Shown: positions 51,438 through 59,833 of the stretch, in pieces
How the letters are laid out: every line of letters begins with the position of its first letter
Position numbering within the stretch: position 1 is the stretch's first letter
Assembly (NCBI GenBank): GCA_963974305.1
Contig: CAXBCS010000003.1
Location: forward strand, 57,904-121,903
Source of the DNA: Dokdonia sp963974305
GTDB taxonomy: Bacteria; Bacteroidota; Bacteroidia; Flavobacteriales; Flavobacteriaceae
Reading direction: 5' to 3'
Length of the DNA stretch: 64,000 nt
Notes under the pieces: model-generated
The model's database searches: none
Told to the model about the DNA's origin: nothing
The model's input: the letters and a program-made list of their open reading frames with translations, nothing else
Program-made: the position numbers and the translations under genes

Positions 51438-53894
51438 ATGAAAAGACTTTTCCAAAAAATAAATCGTTGGTTTAAGGCCAAAATCAAAACCGTTACTCCT
51501 GGAAAAACTGCTATAAAAGGGGCATCTATTTCCTTGATCAGCGCTTCCTTTCTACTCTTTATTGTTTCGGCGATTAGCAATGCCATAGACACCAAAGATC
51601 CTGCGCTGGGACTCTTTTTTATCGTTTACGTTCTTGTGGTGGTTCTCCTTGTATTCTTGTTGCTTTGGGTACTTAAAAAAATCTATACTATTCCAAGAAA
51701 GTATAAAATTGCTCTCTTGATCTCTATTCCGCTTTTGGTCTTTTCTTTAGCTGGAGACGGACTTTATATAACGGCTGCCATCATACTTTTTTCTCTCTTA
51801 GGAGCTGCTATTGCAATTTTTGCAAAAGGCCGTTTTTATTCACTGACAAAAACTAAAAAAGCAGTTACTATTCTTGGACTTTTCCTTGGGCTTTCAGGTA
51901 TTATTGCTGCAGTTGTAGCTTATCTCCCTGCAGGTTTTGAGATGGAGCCAATAGTTAACGCAGCTTCTTTAAACACTGATACTATCAAGTCCATTTCTGG
52001 AGAATCTCCCGCCATGAAAGGGCCTTATACTGTCAAAACCCTCACTTATGGAAGTGGCAAAGACAAGCACCGCCCTGAATTTGCCGAAAAAGTTAATATT
52101 AAAACCGACTCGGTTAATGGTGTTGCTTTTCTTGATAACTGGAAAGGCTTTGGAGGTTGGTATCGCGAAAACTTCTGGGGATTTGATGCAAAATCACTAC
52201 CTATTAATGGTTATGTGTGGTATCCAGAAGGTGATGGCCCATTTCCTCTCGCATTAATTGTGCATGGAAACCACAGTATGCAGGATTTTTCTGATACTGG
52301 ATATGCCTATTTAGGAGAATTATTGGCTTCAAGAGGTATCATTTTTGTATCTGTTGATGAGAACTTTTTTAATGGATCGTGGTCTGACATTATGGGCGGT
52401 CTCGATGAAGAAAATGATGCGCGAGGGTGGATGCTTTTAGAGCATTTAAGATTGTGGGACCAATGGAATGCGGATGCAAATAGTTCTTTTTTTAATAAAG
52501 TGGACATGGATAATCTCGCTTTACTTGGTCATTCTCGTGGTGGTGAAGCTGTAGGACATGCCGCATTATTAAATAAAATGCCCTTTTATTATGATGATGC
52601 CACAATTCCCATGGACTATGATTTTAATATTAAATCCATTGTAGCGATTGCTCCAGTAGACGGCCAATACCAACCTGGAAATGCGCGCACAGAGATTGAA
52701 GACCTCAGTTATTTTGTATTTCATGGCTCACAGGACGGGGATGTAAACTCCTATGCTGGTTCCAAACAATATGAACGTGTAAAATTTTCTGACAGCACGG
52801 CTCATTTTAAATCTGGGCTGTATATCCAAGGTGCAAATCATGGGCAGTTCAATACTAGCTGGGGAGAGAATGATGTAGGATTGGGTAGTACCGGCTTGCT
52901 TAATCTTAAACAACTTCTTACAGAAGAAGACCAACGCGAAATTGCCAAGGTGTATATCAGTGCCTTTTTAGAGACTACTTTGAAGAATAATGATACCTAC
53001 CGACCCCTTTTTACAGATGCACGCACAGGCACAAAATGGCTACCTGAAACCATCTATCTAAATCAATATCAAGATGCTTCTTTTAGTCTGCTCACTTCTT
53101 TTGATGAAGACTTTAACGTTACAACAAGCTCGGAAGGTGACGGAATTATTAGTTCCAAAAATCTAACTGTTTGGAGAGAGCAAGAGATTGCTTTAAAATG
53201 GGGTGAAAAAGGAAGTCGTGCGGCTTATATTGGATGGCATTATGATCTAGATGAAGATGAAGATGAAGATGAACTAAATACTAAAGAATCACCTTATAAA
53301 ATCATTCCTGATTCTATCAAAGCGAGCTACACCCTTCATTTTCCAGAAGGTATTTCGAAAATCGATAGCACCTCTGTTCTCACTTTTAGTATGGCGGAGT
53401 CAACAGAAGATAGTGACCCAAAATCTAGTGGAAAGTGGGTGAATGAGGATGAAGATGAAGATGAAGGTGAAGATGAAGACGAAGTTGAAGATGAAGATGA
53501 AAACGAAGATGAAGACGAAGATGAAGATGAAGATGAAGACGAAGATGAAGATGAAGTTGAAGATGAGGATGAGGATGACGAACCAGAAGACCCTATTGAT
53601 TTTACTATTATTTTAGAAGATGCTCTTGGTCAAACCATTCAATTCCCTCTGAGTCAGTTTTCTGCCTTACAACGCGAAATTGAGGTTCGCGTTTGGAAAG
53701 CAGATTTCATCTTTGGTGATAGCTCTTCTGAAAATGTATTTCAGACCTTTCGTTTTCCACTTTCTGAGCTTCAAAGAGATGACAATACGTTTGATCCCTC
53801 TCAAATAACAAACATTCATTTTGTTTTTGATAAAACTCCTCAAGGGGTCGTGGTTATTGACGATATCGGTTTTACAAAATTGCTTCCACAATAG
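51438..53894 (+). CDS. Membrane-anchored alpha/beta hydrolase with long Asp/Glu tract
   Basis: 818 residues. About residues 25-175 hold four or five membrane helices (ISLISASFLLFIVSAISNA, GLFFIVYVLVVVLLVFLLL, LLISIPLLVFSLAGDGLY, AVTILGLFLGLSGIIAAVVA). The following domain has oxyanion-type ALIVHGNH and nucleophile elbow LLGHSRGGEAVGHA, with likely His in GANHGQFN; it resembles PAF-acetylhydrolase/chlorophyllase-like proteins. About residues 670-718 are an almost pure Asp/Glu tract (53443-53585), encoded by imperfect GATGAA repeats, and a shorter DEDEDEDE lies near residue 608. The acidic tract may bind calcium. The function is unknown. Confidence 0.8.
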   Translation: MKRLFQKINRWFKAKIKTVTPGKTAIKGASISLISASFLLFIVSAISNAIDTKDPALGLFFIVYVLVVVLLVFLLLWVLKKIYTIPRKYKIALLISIPLLVFSLAGDGLYITAAIILFSLLGAAIAIFAKGRFYSLTKTKKAVTILGLFLGLSGIIAAVVAYLPAGFEMEPIVNAASLNTDTIKSISGESPAMKGPYTVKTLTYGSGKDKHRPEFAEKVNIKTDSVNGVAFLDNWKGFGGWYRENFWGFDAKSLPINGYVWYPEGDGPFPLALIVHGNHSMQDFSDTGYAYLGELLASRGIIFVSVDENFFNGSWSDIMGGLDEENDARGWMLLEHLRLWDQWNADANSSFFNKVDMDNLALLGHSRGGEAVGHAALLNKMPFYYDDATIPMDYDFNIKSIVAIAPVDGQYQPGNARTEIEDLSYFVFHGSQDGDVNSYAGSKQYERVKFSDSTAHFKSGLYIQGANHGQFNTSWGENDVGLGSTGLLNLKQLLTEEDQREIAKVYISAFLETTLKNNDTYRPLFTDARTGTKWLPETIYLNQYQDASFSLLTSFDEDFNVTTSSEGDGIISSKNLTVWREQEIALKWGEKGSRAAYIGWHYDLDEDEDEDELNTKESPYKIIPDSIKASYTLHFPEGISKIDSTSVLTFSMAESTEDSDPKSSGKWVNEDEDEDEGEDEDEVEDEDENEDEDEDEDEDEDEDEDEVEDEDEDDEPEDPIDFTIILEDALGQTIQFPLSQFSALQREIEVRVWKADFIFGDSSSENVFQTFRFPLSELQRDDNTFDPSQITNIHFVFDKTPQGVVVIDDIGFTKLLPQ
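53443..53585 (+). repeat. GATGAA-type microsatellite coding for Asp/Glu
   Basis: Imperfect hexamer repeat of GAT-GAA/GAC-GAA over about 140 bp, with only a few other residues (Gly, Val, Asn). The frame is preserved by the 3-bp unit; copy number is likely variable. Confidence 0.85.
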
Positions 53895-53943
53895 CGGTGT
53901 TGATAAATATGCTGACTCTATAATGCCTATTCTCAGTAGGCTG

Positions 53944-53972
53944 TAAGAGCACAGCTCTTAGATTCATTTTTT
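53944..53972 (+). terminator. Hairpin after the acidic hydrolase gene
   Basis: TAAGAGC-ACA-GCTCTTA (7-bp perfect stem, 53944-53960), with a T run about 7 bases later. Confidence 0.5.
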
Positions 53973-54054
53973 AAGCAAATTTTCGATAGAAAACCCCTAT
54001 TTCACTATGTGTTAGAATAATGTTAGGTTCTATGGTAAAAACCTACTATTGACG

Positions 54055-54062
54055 TATATTTG
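54055..54062 (+). promoter_or_regulatory. -7 promoter element of the suf operon
   Basis: TATATTTG, exact TAnnTTTG, 19 bases before the ATG at 54082. It supports this start over the ATG at 54049 of the longer frame. Confidence 0.6.
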
Positions 54063-54081
54063 CAAACTATTTAGAATCATT

Positions 54082-54411
54082 ATGATTAAAGTATCACCAG
54101 AAGCAAAAATCAAGATCGCCAGCCTCATGCAGGAAGGCGGCTTTAATGTTGTGTCCGACTATGTACGTGTAGGCGTAAAAAGCGGAGGATGCAGTGGTTT
54201 ATCCTATGAATTAGATTTTGACAATAGTCATCAAGAAAACGACAAAGTTTTTGAAGATAATGACGTTCGTCTAATCGTGGATAAAAAAAGTTTTTTGTAC
54301 CTCATTGGAACTGTGCTAGAATATAGCGGAGGTCTCAATGGAAAAGGATTTGTGTTTAACAATCCTAATGCCCAACGCACTTGTGGCTGTGGGGAGAGCT
54401 TTTCGCTCTAA
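54082..54411 (+). CDS. sufA: A-type iron-sulfur carrier protein (SufA/IscA/HesB)
   Basis: 109 residues from MIKVSPEAK. Accepts or carries Fe-S clusters to target proteins. The three conserved Cys are in KSGGCSGLSYEL and in the C-terminal TCGCGESF. First gene of the suf operon; the 52-bp gap to sufB holds the longest dispersed palindrome of the window (22 bp). Confidence 0.92.
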   Translation: MIKVSPEAKIKIASLMQEGGFNVVSDYVRVGVKSGGCSGLSYELDFDNSHQENDKVFEDNDVRLIVDKKSFLYLIGTVLEYSGGLNGKGFVFNNPNAQRTCGCGESFSL

Positions 54412-54414
54412 TTT

Positions 54415-54436
54415 TTGCGCTTTCGCGAAAGCGCAA
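54415..54436. repeat. Dispersed palindrome, copy 9 (between sufA and sufB)
   Basis: Perfect 22-bp palindrome: the core with ttgcg/cgcaa arms. It begins 3 bp after the sufA stop and ends 27 bp before the sufB start; it could fold into a strong hairpin in the mRNA. Confidence 0.9.
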
Positions 54437-54463
54437 CTATTTTCAATTATTGAATTATAACAA

Positions 54464-55909
54464 ATGGCATATACTGAAGACGATTTAAGGGAAGAATTAA
54501 AAACCAAAGAGTACGAATATGGTTTTTTTACAGACATTGAGTCTGAAACATTTCCTATTGGACTAAATGAAGATATCGTTCGGGCAATTTCTAAGAAAAA
54601 AGAAGAGCCAGAATGGATGACCGAATGGCGACTTGAAGCTTATAGGGTTTGGAAGACCATGGAAGAGCCAGATTGGGCTAATGTCAACTATAAAAAACCA
54701 GATTTTCAAGCCATTGCTTATTATTCTGCTCCTGTTGCGGTTGATCCTAATAAAACATTAGACGACGTAGATCCAGATCTACTAGCGATGTATAAGAAAT
54801 TAGGCATCTCTGTAGACGAGCAAAAAAAGATGAACAATGTAGCCATGGATATCGTGGTTGACTCTGTTTCTGTAGCAACTACATTTAAAGATACCCTTGC
54901 CAAAAAAGGCATTATTTTTATGAGTATTTCTGAGGCTATCAAAGAGCATCCAGAACTCGTAAAAAAATATCTCGGTACGATCGTACCAATCAAAGACAAT
55001 TTCTATGCGGCCTTAAATTCGGCGGTATTTAGTGATGGATCTTTCTGTTATATTCCTAAAGGCGTACGTTGCCCAATGGAATTATCAACCTATTTTAGAA
55101 TTAATCAGGGCGGAACTGGTCAGTTTGAAAGAACTCTCCTTATCGCAGATGAAGGTAGTTATGTAAGCTACTTAGAAGGTTGTACTGCCCCGAGCCGTGA
55201 TGAGAACCAATTGCACGCTGCCGTTGTAGAGCTTATAGCGCTAGACGATTCAGAGATCAAGTATTCAACAGTACAAAACTGGTACCCTGGCAACTCTGAA
55301 GGTGTTGGAGGTGTGTATAACTTCGTAACCAAGCGCGGACTTTGTGAAAAGAACGCAAAAATTTCTTGGACACAAGTTGAAACAGGTTCTGCAGTTACTT
55401 GGAAATACCCAAGTTGTATTCTAAAAGGTGATAACTCAATAGGCGAATTTTACTCGATTGCAGTAACCAATAATTACCAACAAGCAGATACTGGGACAAA
55501 AATGATTCACTTGGGTAAAAACACCAAGAGTACCATTATTTCTAAAGGTATTTCTGCTGGTAAATCTCAGAATTCATATCGCGGACTAGTCAAAATTAAT
55601 AGCGGCGCAGACAATGCGCGTAACTTCTCTCAATGTGATAGTCTATTGATGGGTAATGAGTGTGGAGCTCACACCTTCCCTTATATAGAAGCTAAAAACA
55701 AAACGGCTCAAATTGAGCATGAGGCAACTACTAGCAAAATTGGTGAGGATCAAATTTTCTACTGTAACCAGAGAGGGATTGATACTGAGAAGGCAATTGC
55801 CCTCATCGTTAATGGATTCAGTAAGGAGGTTCTCAATAAGCTCCCAATGGAATTTGCTGTTGAAGCTCAGAAATTACTTGAAATCAGCCTAGAAGGTTCT
55901 GTAGGATAA
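54464..55909 (+). CDS. sufB: Fe-S cluster assembly scaffold SufB
   Basis: 481 residues. Main scaffold subunit of the SufBC2D complex, where the cluster is built. Family segments are ALNSAVFSDGSFCYIPKGVRCP, YLEGCTAPSRDENQLHAAVVEL, SGADNARNFSQCDSLLMG and ATTSKIGEDQIFYCNQRGID. The Cys of SRGL/NFSQCDS and the final C-terminal Cys-Asn region are in place for cluster formation. Length is as in other SufB. It is followed after 44 bp by a small lipoprotein gene, then sufC. Confidence 0.95.
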   Translation: MAYTEDDLREELKTKEYEYGFFTDIESETFPIGLNEDIVRAISKKKEEPEWMTEWRLEAYRVWKTMEEPDWANVNYKKPDFQAIAYYSAPVAVDPNKTLDDVDPDLLAMYKKLGISVDEQKKMNNVAMDIVVDSVSVATTFKDTLAKKGIIFMSISEAIKEHPELVKKYLGTIVPIKDNFYAALNSAVFSDGSFCYIPKGVRCPMELSTYFRINQGGTGQFERTLLIADEGSYVSYLEGCTAPSRDENQLHAAVVELIALDDSEIKYSTVQNWYPGNSEGVGGVYNFVTKRGLCEKNAKISWTQVETGSAVTWKYPSCILKGDNSIGEFYSIAVTNNYQQADTGTKMIHLGKNTKSTIISKGISAGKSQNSYRGLVKINSGADNARNFSQCDSLLMGNECGAHTFPYIEAKNKTAQIEHEATTSKIGEDQIFYCNQRGIDTEKAIALIVNGFSKEVLNKLPMEFAVEAQKLLEISLEGSVG

Positions 55910-55953
55910 TCGTATTCAAAAAATCATCAATTACAATCAATCATATACCAATT

Positions 55954-56358
55954 ATGAAAAATTTCTTAGCCCTTTTTGCTTTACTCATTGTGTTTACAAG
56001 TTGTAAGCAAGAAAATAAAGCAAACGCTGAAACTGAAACTGTAATCACTCCTGAAGAAGATGTGGTCATGCTTAAAGGAGAATTCATTTATTTGAATGAT
56101 GCAGCCGTTTTAAATTGTGGAAACAAGATTTACGGAGTTACCATTGATGACAAAATGCTGGAATTGGCTGAACAAGTAGCTGCTAAGAAAAATGACGTTA
56201 ACGATATGATTCCTGTAATCATAAACGGAGTAGTGCATCCTAATCCAGCTTTGAGCCCAACAAACGAAGTTTGGCCAGAAGTGGTTACAATCAAAAAAAT
56301 AGTGAAAGTATTTGCACCTACAGGAGATAGTGCTATTAAAGTAGAATCGGGCAAATAA
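55954..56358 (+). CDS. Small lipoprotein of unknown function inside the suf operon
   Basis: 134 residues. Lipobox VFTSC (Cys about residue 17), then a polar linker and a small beta-rich domain (MLKGEFIYLNDAAVLNCG, GVTIDDKMLELAEQVAAKK, PVIINGVVHPNP, EVVTIKKIVKVFAP), OB-fold-like and similar in style to NlpE-type lipoprotein domains. One conserved-looking Cys (VLNCG). I do not recognise the family. It lies between sufB and sufC, separating genes that are normally adjacent, in the same orientation and with no terminator. A link to metal or envelope status is possible but unproven. Confidence 0.75.
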   Translation: MKNFLALFALLIVFTSCKQENKANAETETVITPEEDVVMLKGEFIYLNDAAVLNCGNKIYGVTIDDKMLELAEQVAAKKNDVNDMIPVIINGVVHPNPALSPTNEVWPEVVTIKKIVKVFAPTGDSAIKVESGK

Positions 56359-56406
56359 ACCCGCAAACGAATGATTCCTATTTGGGAATCGGTTAAAAAT
56401 TACCCT

Positions 56407-57156
56407 ATGTTATCAGTAAAAAATCTGCACGCAGGTATTGAAGAAAAAGAGATCCTTAAAGGAATCAATCTAGAAATAAAAGCTGGAGAAGTACACGCAA
56501 TCATGGGACCTAATGGTTCTGGAAAAAGTACATTATCTTCTGTTATAGCAGGAAAAGAAGAATATGAAGTAAGTAGCGGTGACATTGAACTCAATGGAAC
56601 TTCTATCTTAGAAATGGATCCTGAAGAAAGAGCCCACGAAGGTGTTTTTCTTTCTTTTCAATATCCTGTTGAGATTCCTGGTGTATCTGTTACCAATTTT
56701 ATCAAAACGGCTATAAATCAAACCCGTAAGGCTAAAGGTTTGGAAGATATGCCTGCTAGTGAAATGCTAAAAAAAATCCGTGAGAAAGCTGAGCTTTTAG
56801 AGATTGATCGCAAATTTTTATCGCGTTCAATCAATGTAGGCTTCTCAGGTGGAGAGAAAAAGCGTAACGAAATTTTCCAGTTGGCTATGCTAGAACCAAA
56901 ACTGGCTATTTTAGATGAAACAGATTCTGGTTTAGATATCGATGCGCTGCGTATAGTTGCTAATGGAGTGAATAAACTTCGCAACGAAAACAACGCTGTG
57001 CTTTTGATAACGCACTACCAACGCCTGTTGGAATATATCGTCCCTGACGTTGTACACGTTTTAATGGATGGAAAAATTGTTAAGACAGGAGGCAAAGAAT
57101 TGGCTCTTGAATTAGAAGAAAAAGGATACGACTGGTTAAAAGCCGAAACGGTTTAA
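56407..57156 (+). CDS. sufC: Fe-S cluster assembly ATPase SufC
   Basis: 250 residues from MLSVKNLHAG; the frame extends 12 codons further upstream (to 56371), but this is the family start. ABC-type ATPase of the SufBC2D complex: Walker A GPNGSGKST, ABC signature FSGGEKKRNE, Walker B LAILDETDSGLD, H-loop ITHYQR. It is cytoplasmic and has no transport role. Located 12 bp before sufD. Confidence 0.95.
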   Translation: MLSVKNLHAGIEEKEILKGINLEIKAGEVHAIMGPNGSGKSTLSSVIAGKEEYEVSSGDIELNGTSILEMDPEERAHEGVFLSFQYPVEIPGVSVTNFIKTAINQTRKAKGLEDMPASEMLKKIREKAELLEIDRKFLSRSINVGFSGGEKKRNEIFQLAMLEPKLAILDETDSGLDIDALRIVANGVNKLRNENNAVLLITHYQRLLEYIVPDVVHVLMDGKIVKTGGKELALELEEKGYDWLKAETV

Positions 57157-57168
57157 AAGAAAAACTCT

Positions 57169-58482
57169 ATGTCATTAAAAGACAAACTTGTCAGTTCGCA
57201 TATAGTCTTCCAAGAAAGTTTGGATGCAGATTCGCCTATCTATGATGTACGCGGAGAAGCTATCAAAACCTTCGAAGCAGAAGGATTTCCTTCTCGGAAA
57301 GATGAGAACTGGAAATATACATCACTCAATAGTATTTTAAAGGACGACTATAGCCTTCGAGCACGAGGAGAAGCTGGATTAGACTTTAAAGATATTAAGA
57401 AGTACTTTGTTCACGATCTCGATACTTACAACATCATTTTTATCGATGGTGTTTTTAGTTCGTATTTATCCTCAACTACCCATGAAGGGATTGATGTATG
57501 CACGATGAATTCTGCCTTGTCAAAGCCAAAATACAAGCAAGTAATTGATGTGTATTTCAATAAAATTGCTAAGGATGAAAGTCTAAATGCTTTGAATACC
57601 GCTTTCGCGAAAGAGGGAGCATACATTTACATCCCTAAGGGGAAAGTAGCTGATAAGCCCATTCAAATTATTCATTTTTCTACTGGAAACGACGGTGCGA
57701 GCTTCTTGCAACCCCGCAACTTGATCGTGGCGGAAGAAAATTCGGAAGTTCAAATTATTGAGCGTCATCAAAGTTTATCAGACCAGAGTGTATTTACGAA
57801 TTCTGTAACTGAAATCTATGCCGGCAAACACGCTAATGTAGATTACTACAAAATCCAGAATGATAGACTTGAGGCTTCCATAGTAGACGCTACAGAAATT
57901 GAACAACACGATAATAGTATCGTTTCTGTACATACTTTCTCGTTTGGAGGGAATATCACACGTAACAATCTGAACTTTTATCAAAAAGGGCAACATATTG
58001 ACTCTATTCTTAAAGGGGTGACCATCATTGAAGGAAAACAACATGTTGACCACAATACTTTGGTTCATCACATCACACCTAACTGTGAATCTCACCAAGA
58101 TTACAAAGGTATTTTTGCCGAGAAATCTACCGGTGTTTTTAACGGAAAAGTGGTGGTTGAAAAAGAAGCTCAAAAAACAAACGCCTACCAGTCTAACAAC
58201 AATATCTTGATGGATAATCAAGCGACTATCAACTCAAAACCTCAATTGGAGATTTTTGCCGATGATGTGCGTTGTTCTCATGGCTGTACTATTGGGCAGT
58301 TAGATGAAAGTGCCTTATTTTATTTACAATCGAGAGGGATAGCTAAAAAGGAAGCGAGAGCTCTTTTGATGTATGCCTTTGCAAATACAGTTTTAACAAG
58401 TGTGAGATTACCCCAGTTGAAACAACGTATCACAAAACAGATTGCACAAAAAATTGGCGTAAATATCGGGTTCGATATTTAA
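57169..58482 (+). CDS. sufD: Fe-S cluster assembly protein SufD
   Basis: 437 residues. Partner scaffold of SufB, with the right-handed beta-helix core (NLIVAEENSEVQIIERHQS, HVDHNTLVHHITPNCESHQDYKGIFA, VVEKEAQKTNAYQSNNNILM) and C-terminal DVRCSHGCTIGQLDESALFYLQSRGI. The N-terminal helical region starts with SLKDKLVSSHIVFQES. A 12-bp palindrome core (57602-57613) encodes AFAKE inside the segment TAFAKEGAYIYIPKG, before the beta-helix. Confidence 0.94.
   Translation: MSLKDKLVSSHIVFQESLDADSPIYDVRGEAIKTFEAEGFPSRKDENWKYTSLNSILKDDYSLRARGEAGLDFKDIKKYFVHDLDTYNIIFIDGVFSSYLSSTTHEGIDVCTMNSALSKPKYKQVIDVYFNKIAKDESLNALNTAFAKEGAYIYIPKGKVADKPIQIIHFSTGNDGASFLQPRNLIVAEENSEVQIIERHQSLSDQSVFTNSVTEIYAGKHANVDYYKIQNDRLEASIVDATEIEQHDNSIVSVHTFSFGGNITRNNLNFYQKGQHIDSILKGVTIIEGKQHVDHNTLVHHITPNCESHQDYKGIFAEKSTGVFNGKVVVEKEAQKTNAYQSNNNILMDNQATINSKPQLEIFADDVRCSHGCTIGQLDESALFYLQSRGIAKKEARALLMYAFANTVLTSVRLPQLKQRITKQIAQKIGVNIGFDI
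57602..57613. repeat. Dispersed palindrome, copy 10 (inside sufD)
   Basis: The 12-bp core only, with the right flank lost; read as AFAKE, within a segment conserved in SufD, so this copy may have been adapted to or arisen from pre-existing coding sequence. Confidence 0.7.
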
Positions 58483-58566
58483 ACGAGAAGTATCGAGAAT
58501 TAAGCTTCTTTGTTCGCAATTTCGCGACAGCGTGATGGCTCAAAGAATGAAAATCGCACACACTAT

Positions 58567-59823
58567 ATGAAGATTGCAGCAGACGCATTATTAGATATAA
58601 AAGCCATTCGCAACGATTTTCCGATACTCCATCGTAAAGTCAACGGACAACCTTTGATCTATTTTGATAACGCTGCCACTTCACAAACACCTCAAATAGT
58701 AATAGATGCTATTGTAGATTATTATTCAAACTACAATGCAAATATTCACCGTGGTGTGCATACCTTATCTCAGGAAGCAACAGATGCTTACGAATTGGCA
58801 CGCATAAAGGTTCAGAAGCATTTCAATGCTAAAAATCCTTATGAGATTATCCTAACTGCTGGTACAACGCATGGGATAAATATGATTGCTCATGGTTTTA
58901 GGTCCATTCTAAAAGCTGGTGATGAAGTCCTAGTTTCTGCCCTAGAACACCATAGTAATATTGTGCCTTGGCAAATGCTCTGTGAAGAAACGGGAGCTAT
59001 ACTCAAGGTCATTCCAATGACCCCAAGTGGTGAGTTGAACATAGATGCCTTACTCGCAAATGGAGATACAGACAAAGCGCTCCTGACTTCAAAAACAAAA
59101 ATCGTTTTCGTCAATCATGTTAGCAACGCTCTAGGAACTATCAATCCTATAGAATATATCATTACCGAAGCTCATAAGGTGGGTGCTGCCGTGCTCATTG
59201 ATGGCGCACAAGCCTGTCCGCATATTAAACCAGATGTACAAGCTCTCGACGCCGATTTCTATGTTGCCTCAGCCCATAAACTTTGTGGCCCAACGGGAGT
59301 AGGAATCCTTTACGGAAAAGAAGAGTGGCTCAAACGTCTTCCCCCCTATCAAGGGGGTGGTGAAATGATTGAATCAGTGTCATTTGAAAAAACCACCTAT
59401 GCAGGCTTGCCTCATAAATTTGAAGCAGGAACTCCCAATATTTGCGGCGGAATTGCAGCCGGAGTAGGCTTAGATTATATGAATGCAGTTGGTTTTGAAA
59501 ATATTGCTGAATATGAGGAAGAACTCTTGCAATATGCGACCAAAAAACTTTTGGAAATTGAAGGCTTAAAAATTTATGGCACTTCTGCTAAAAAAACGGC
59601 GGTAATTTCTTTTAATGTGGGCGAGATTCACCCCTACGATATTGGTTCTATTCTAGACAAATTAGGTATTGCTGTTCGCACTGGCCATCACTGTGCACAA
59701 CCTATTATGGAATATTTTAAAATTCCAGGTACTGTGCGCGCATCCTTTGCGTTTTACAATACTAAAGAAGAAATTGACACCTTTGTCACTGGCGTTCAAC
59801 GTGCGGTGACCATGTTATCTTAA
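58567..59823 (+). CDS. sufS: Cysteine desulfurase SufS
   Basis: 418 residues from MKIAADALL. PLP enzyme that takes sulfur from Cys and hands it to SufE. Active-site Lys in ASAHKLCGPTGVG, catalytic Cys in RTGHHCAQPIMEYF, and cofactor His in LVSALEHHSNIVPW. The frame reaches further upstream to 58510, where it would include a degenerate palindrome copy (58519-58530, FAISRQRD); the start at 58567 agrees with the family. Gap to the next gene is 10 bp. Confidence 0.95.
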   Translation: MKIAADALLDIKAIRNDFPILHRKVNGQPLIYFDNAATSQTPQIVIDAIVDYYSNYNANIHRGVHTLSQEATDAYELARIKVQKHFNAKNPYEIILTAGTTHGINMIAHGFRSILKAGDEVLVSALEHHSNIVPWQMLCEETGAILKVIPMTPSGELNIDALLANGDTDKALLTSKTKIVFVNHVSNALGTINPIEYIITEAHKVGAAVLIDGAQACPHIKPDVQALDADFYVASAHKLCGPTGVGILYGKEEWLKRLPPYQGGGEMIESVSFEKTTYAGLPHKFEAGTPNICGGIAAGVGLDYMNAVGFENIAEYEEELLQYATKKLLEIEGLKIYGTSAKKTAVISFNVGEIHPYDIGSILDKLGIAVRTGHHCAQPIMEYFKIPGTVRASFAFYNTKEEIDTFVTGVQRAVTMLS

Positions 59824-59833
59824 AATAAATCCT

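Noticed and set aside
4509..57613. Palindromes as a CRISPR array or as intrinsic terminators
   Set aside because: Copies are kilobases apart, mostly inside genes, with no regular spacers and no T run.
57778..58221. 147-residue minus-strand frame inside sufD
   Set aside because: Shadow of a conserved gene; no start context and low-complexity hydrophobic composition.
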